Shown in pieces: positions 62,452-64,000 of a stretch of 64,000 bases of DNA. A program made the position numbers and the translations under genes. This DNA comes from Prochlorococcus sp. AG-402-N21 (GTDB lineage Bacteria > Cyanobacteriota > Cyanobacteriia > PCC-6307 > Cyanobiaceae). Location of the stretch: positions 28,429-92,428 of the forward strand of contig QCIW01000004.1 of NCBI GenBank assembly GCA_003216435.1. Reading direction: 5' to 3'. Positions within the stretch are counted from its first letter, which is position 1; every line of letters begins with the position of its first letter. The notes below the pieces were generated by a model. It searched no databases. It worked only from the letters and a program-made list of their open reading frames with translations, and was not told where the DNA came from.

Positions 62452-64000
62452 ATGAATGACTTGATCTCTATTTATGAGAATCCTCATGCTGTCATAACAT
62501 TGGCGGTTTTGATTTTGGCGGTTGTGTTTTTTATTTCAGGAGTATTAGCTCCTGAGTTGACAGGCCTTTTGAGTGTTGCATTGTTGATGGCAACAGGTGT
62601 TTTGCCTCCCCAAAAAGCGTTGGCTGGGTTTGGGAGTCCTGCGTTAATAACTTTGATGGGTTTGTTTGCTGTTTCTGCTGCTTTATTTAAAAGTGGGGCG
62701 TTAGATCGTTTGAGAGAATTAATTGCTTCTCAAAGTATTAGAACACCAAGACGATTAATAGCTCTTTTCGCATTTGTAGTAGCTCCTATTTCTGGAATAG
62801 TTCCTAATACACCTGTCGTGGCATCACTTTTGCCGGTTATAGAAGCTTGGTGTATTAAAAGAAAACTATCTCCTTCCAGAGTTCTCCTTCCACTATCTTT
62901 TGCAACAGTGATAGGAGGAACTCTCACACTTTTAGGCAGTTCTGTAAATCTTTTGGTGAGCGATATTAGTGCTCAACTTGGTTACGGCTCATTTGACTTA
63001 TTTACATTTACTTCTATTGGAATACCGATATGGCTCATTGGGACGGCTTATCTTATTCTTGCTCCTCAAATTCTTTTGCCAGACAGAGGAGCGATTAATA
63101 ATGAATTTAGTGGTAGCTCCGATCAAACTGGATATTTTACTGAGGTAACTATTCCTAATGATTCTGATTTGGTGGGCCAATCAGTGCGTAATAGTCGATT
63201 GCAGCGTCGTTTTGATGTAGATGTATTGGAATTACAAAGAGATAAAGAAAGATTTTTACCTCCTTTAGCAGATAAAACAATTGCCCCAGGAGATCGCTTG
63301 TTATTAAGAGTTGGCAGAGCAGATCTTTTGCGACTTCAACAAGAACATACGGTTCAACTTGCCAAAGGGGATTTAACTCAGAGTAAATTTCAATCTTCAG
63401 CTTTTGCTAGTGGTCAAAAGACAGTAGAGGTTCTTCTTCCCGCAGGATCTACTTTGGCTGGAGCTAGTTTGCGCGAATTACGTTTTCGTCAAAGGCATAA
63501 TGCCACTGTTTTAGCCCTTAGAAGAGGTCAACAAACCGTTCAGGAACGTCTTGGGAAAGCTGTTTTAAGAGAAGGTGATGTATTGCTATTGCAAGCTCCT
63601 ATTGATTCAATACGAGGCTTGCAAGCAAGTAATGATTTGTTGGTACTTGATCAGTTTGAGAATGATCTACCCACAGTTCGACGTAAGCCAGTAGCAATTG
63701 CTATCGCAATTGCGATGTTAATAGTGCCAACTATTTCAACATTGCCTCTAGTTTCTGCAGTGCTTCTAGCTGTGATAGCAATGGTTGTAGGAGGTTGTAT
63801 TAGACCCGCAGAAGTACAGCGATCAATTAGATTGGATGTAATTTTATTATTGGGATCTCTTTCAAGTTTTAGTGTAGCAATGAACGATACGGGTTTGGCT
63901 GATGCATTTGCCAATACCCTTGATTATTGGTTGGAAGATTTGCCGGTTTATTTTGCGTTGTTAGTAATAGTTCTTTCCACCACAATCTTTACGCAAGTTA
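62452..64000 (+). CDS. SLC13-type anion transporter with TrkA-C domains, cut by the window edge
   Basis: At least 516 residues from ATG 62452. The first ~210 form hydrophobic helices with ITLMGLFAVSAALFKSGAL and the motif APISGIVPNTPVVASLLPV, typical of the sodium/anion SLC13 family. Next come two RCK_C/TrkA-C domains (SVRNSRLQRRFDVDVLELQRDK, about 243; SLRELRFRQRHNATVLALRRG, about 341), then more helices at the right edge. Related proteins carry sulfate or dicarboxylates; the position next to cysH suggests sulfate, but this is inference. Confidence 0.9.
   Translation, partial: MNDLISIYENPHAVITLAVLILAVVFFISGVLAPELTGLLSVALLMATGVLPPQKALAGFGSPALITLMGLFAVSAALFKSGALDRLRELIASQSIRTPRRLIALFAFVVAPISGIVPNTPVVASLLPVIEAWCIKRKLSPSRVLLPLSFATVIGGTLTLLGSSVNLLVSDISAQLGYGSFDLFTFTSIGIPIWLIGTAYLILAPQILLPDRGAINNEFSGSSDQTGYFTEVTIPNDSDLVGQSVRNSRLQRRFDVDVLELQRDKERFLPPLADKTIAPGDRLLLRVGRADLLRLQQEHTVQLAKGDLTQSKFQSSAFASGQKTVEVLLPAGSTLAGASLRELRFRQRHNATVLALRRGQQTVQERLGKAVLREGDVLLLQAPIDSIRGLQASNDLLVLDQFENDLPTVRRKPVAIAIAIAMLIVPTISTLPLVSAVLLAVIAMVVGGCIRPAEVQRSIRLDVILLLGSLSSFSVAMNDTGLADAFANTLDYWLEDLPVYFALLVIVLSTTIFTQV

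Overview
The window is a gene-dense, AT-rich stretch of a picocyanobacterial chromosome, almost certainly Prochlorococcus and probably a low-light-adapted lineage. That assignment is inference from the gene set: psbX next to ycf66 and a single-helix Hli protein, the complete sufBCDS operon, a permuted two-piece tmRNA, two cyanobacterial Yfr-type small RNAs, a flavodiiron protein, biosynthetic arginine decarboxylase, and many very small membrane proteins typical of this genus. I see no insertion sequence, prophage or CRISPR array.

Layout. 1-5.3 kb (minus strand): a flavodiiron protein cut by the window edge, then a SWIM zinc-finger protein and a SNF2-family helicase as a tight pair. 5.6-15.5 kb is housekeeping: alaS, speA (which seems to have no ATG, GTG or TTG start), ndk, a thiO-like oxidase, gatB, coaE and argJ. 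15.5-28.8 kb is the accessory part. It holds small secreted or membrane proteins; the three-gene circularly permuted ATP-grasp / alpha-E / transglutaminase operon; a cupin-like protein; an ArfB-like release factor; a Yfr1-like RNA followed by a Yfr2-family RNA; a HemG-type protoporphyrinogen oxidase; an ABC exporter; and a Nif11-type leader peptide. 28.8-29.1 kb is ssrA (tmRNA).

29.2-45.1 kb: an RlmL-like methyltransferase, two small envelope proteins, smc, a PRC-barrel protein, an LpxB-related protein, tRNA-Leu(GAG), accC, a YggT protein, psbX, ycf66 (with an in-frame 42-bp tandem repeat), hli, an SbmA-like ABC transporter, a HIT protein and def. 45.2-52 kb: an S9 peptidase converging on sufBCDS. 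52.5-59.6 kb: a cyanobacterial hypothetical, a DUF4912 protein, a 56-aa membrane protein, pgm, a RarA fusion protein, a phosphopantetheinyl transferase and a peroxiredoxin. 59.6-64 kb is a sulfur/redox group: coaX, cysH, a type II NADH dehydrogenase and an SLC13-type transporter cut by the right edge.

Functional threads: Fe-S cluster assembly, sulfate reduction and possible sulfate uptake lie within 17 kb; photosystem and light-stress genes sit together at 40-42 kb; two small RNAs that could pair with each other lie next to each other at 23.8-24.0 kb. The features most worth follow-up are the speA start, the Yfr1/Yfr2 tandem, the ATP-grasp operon, the HemG gene and the Nif11/ABC neighbourhood.
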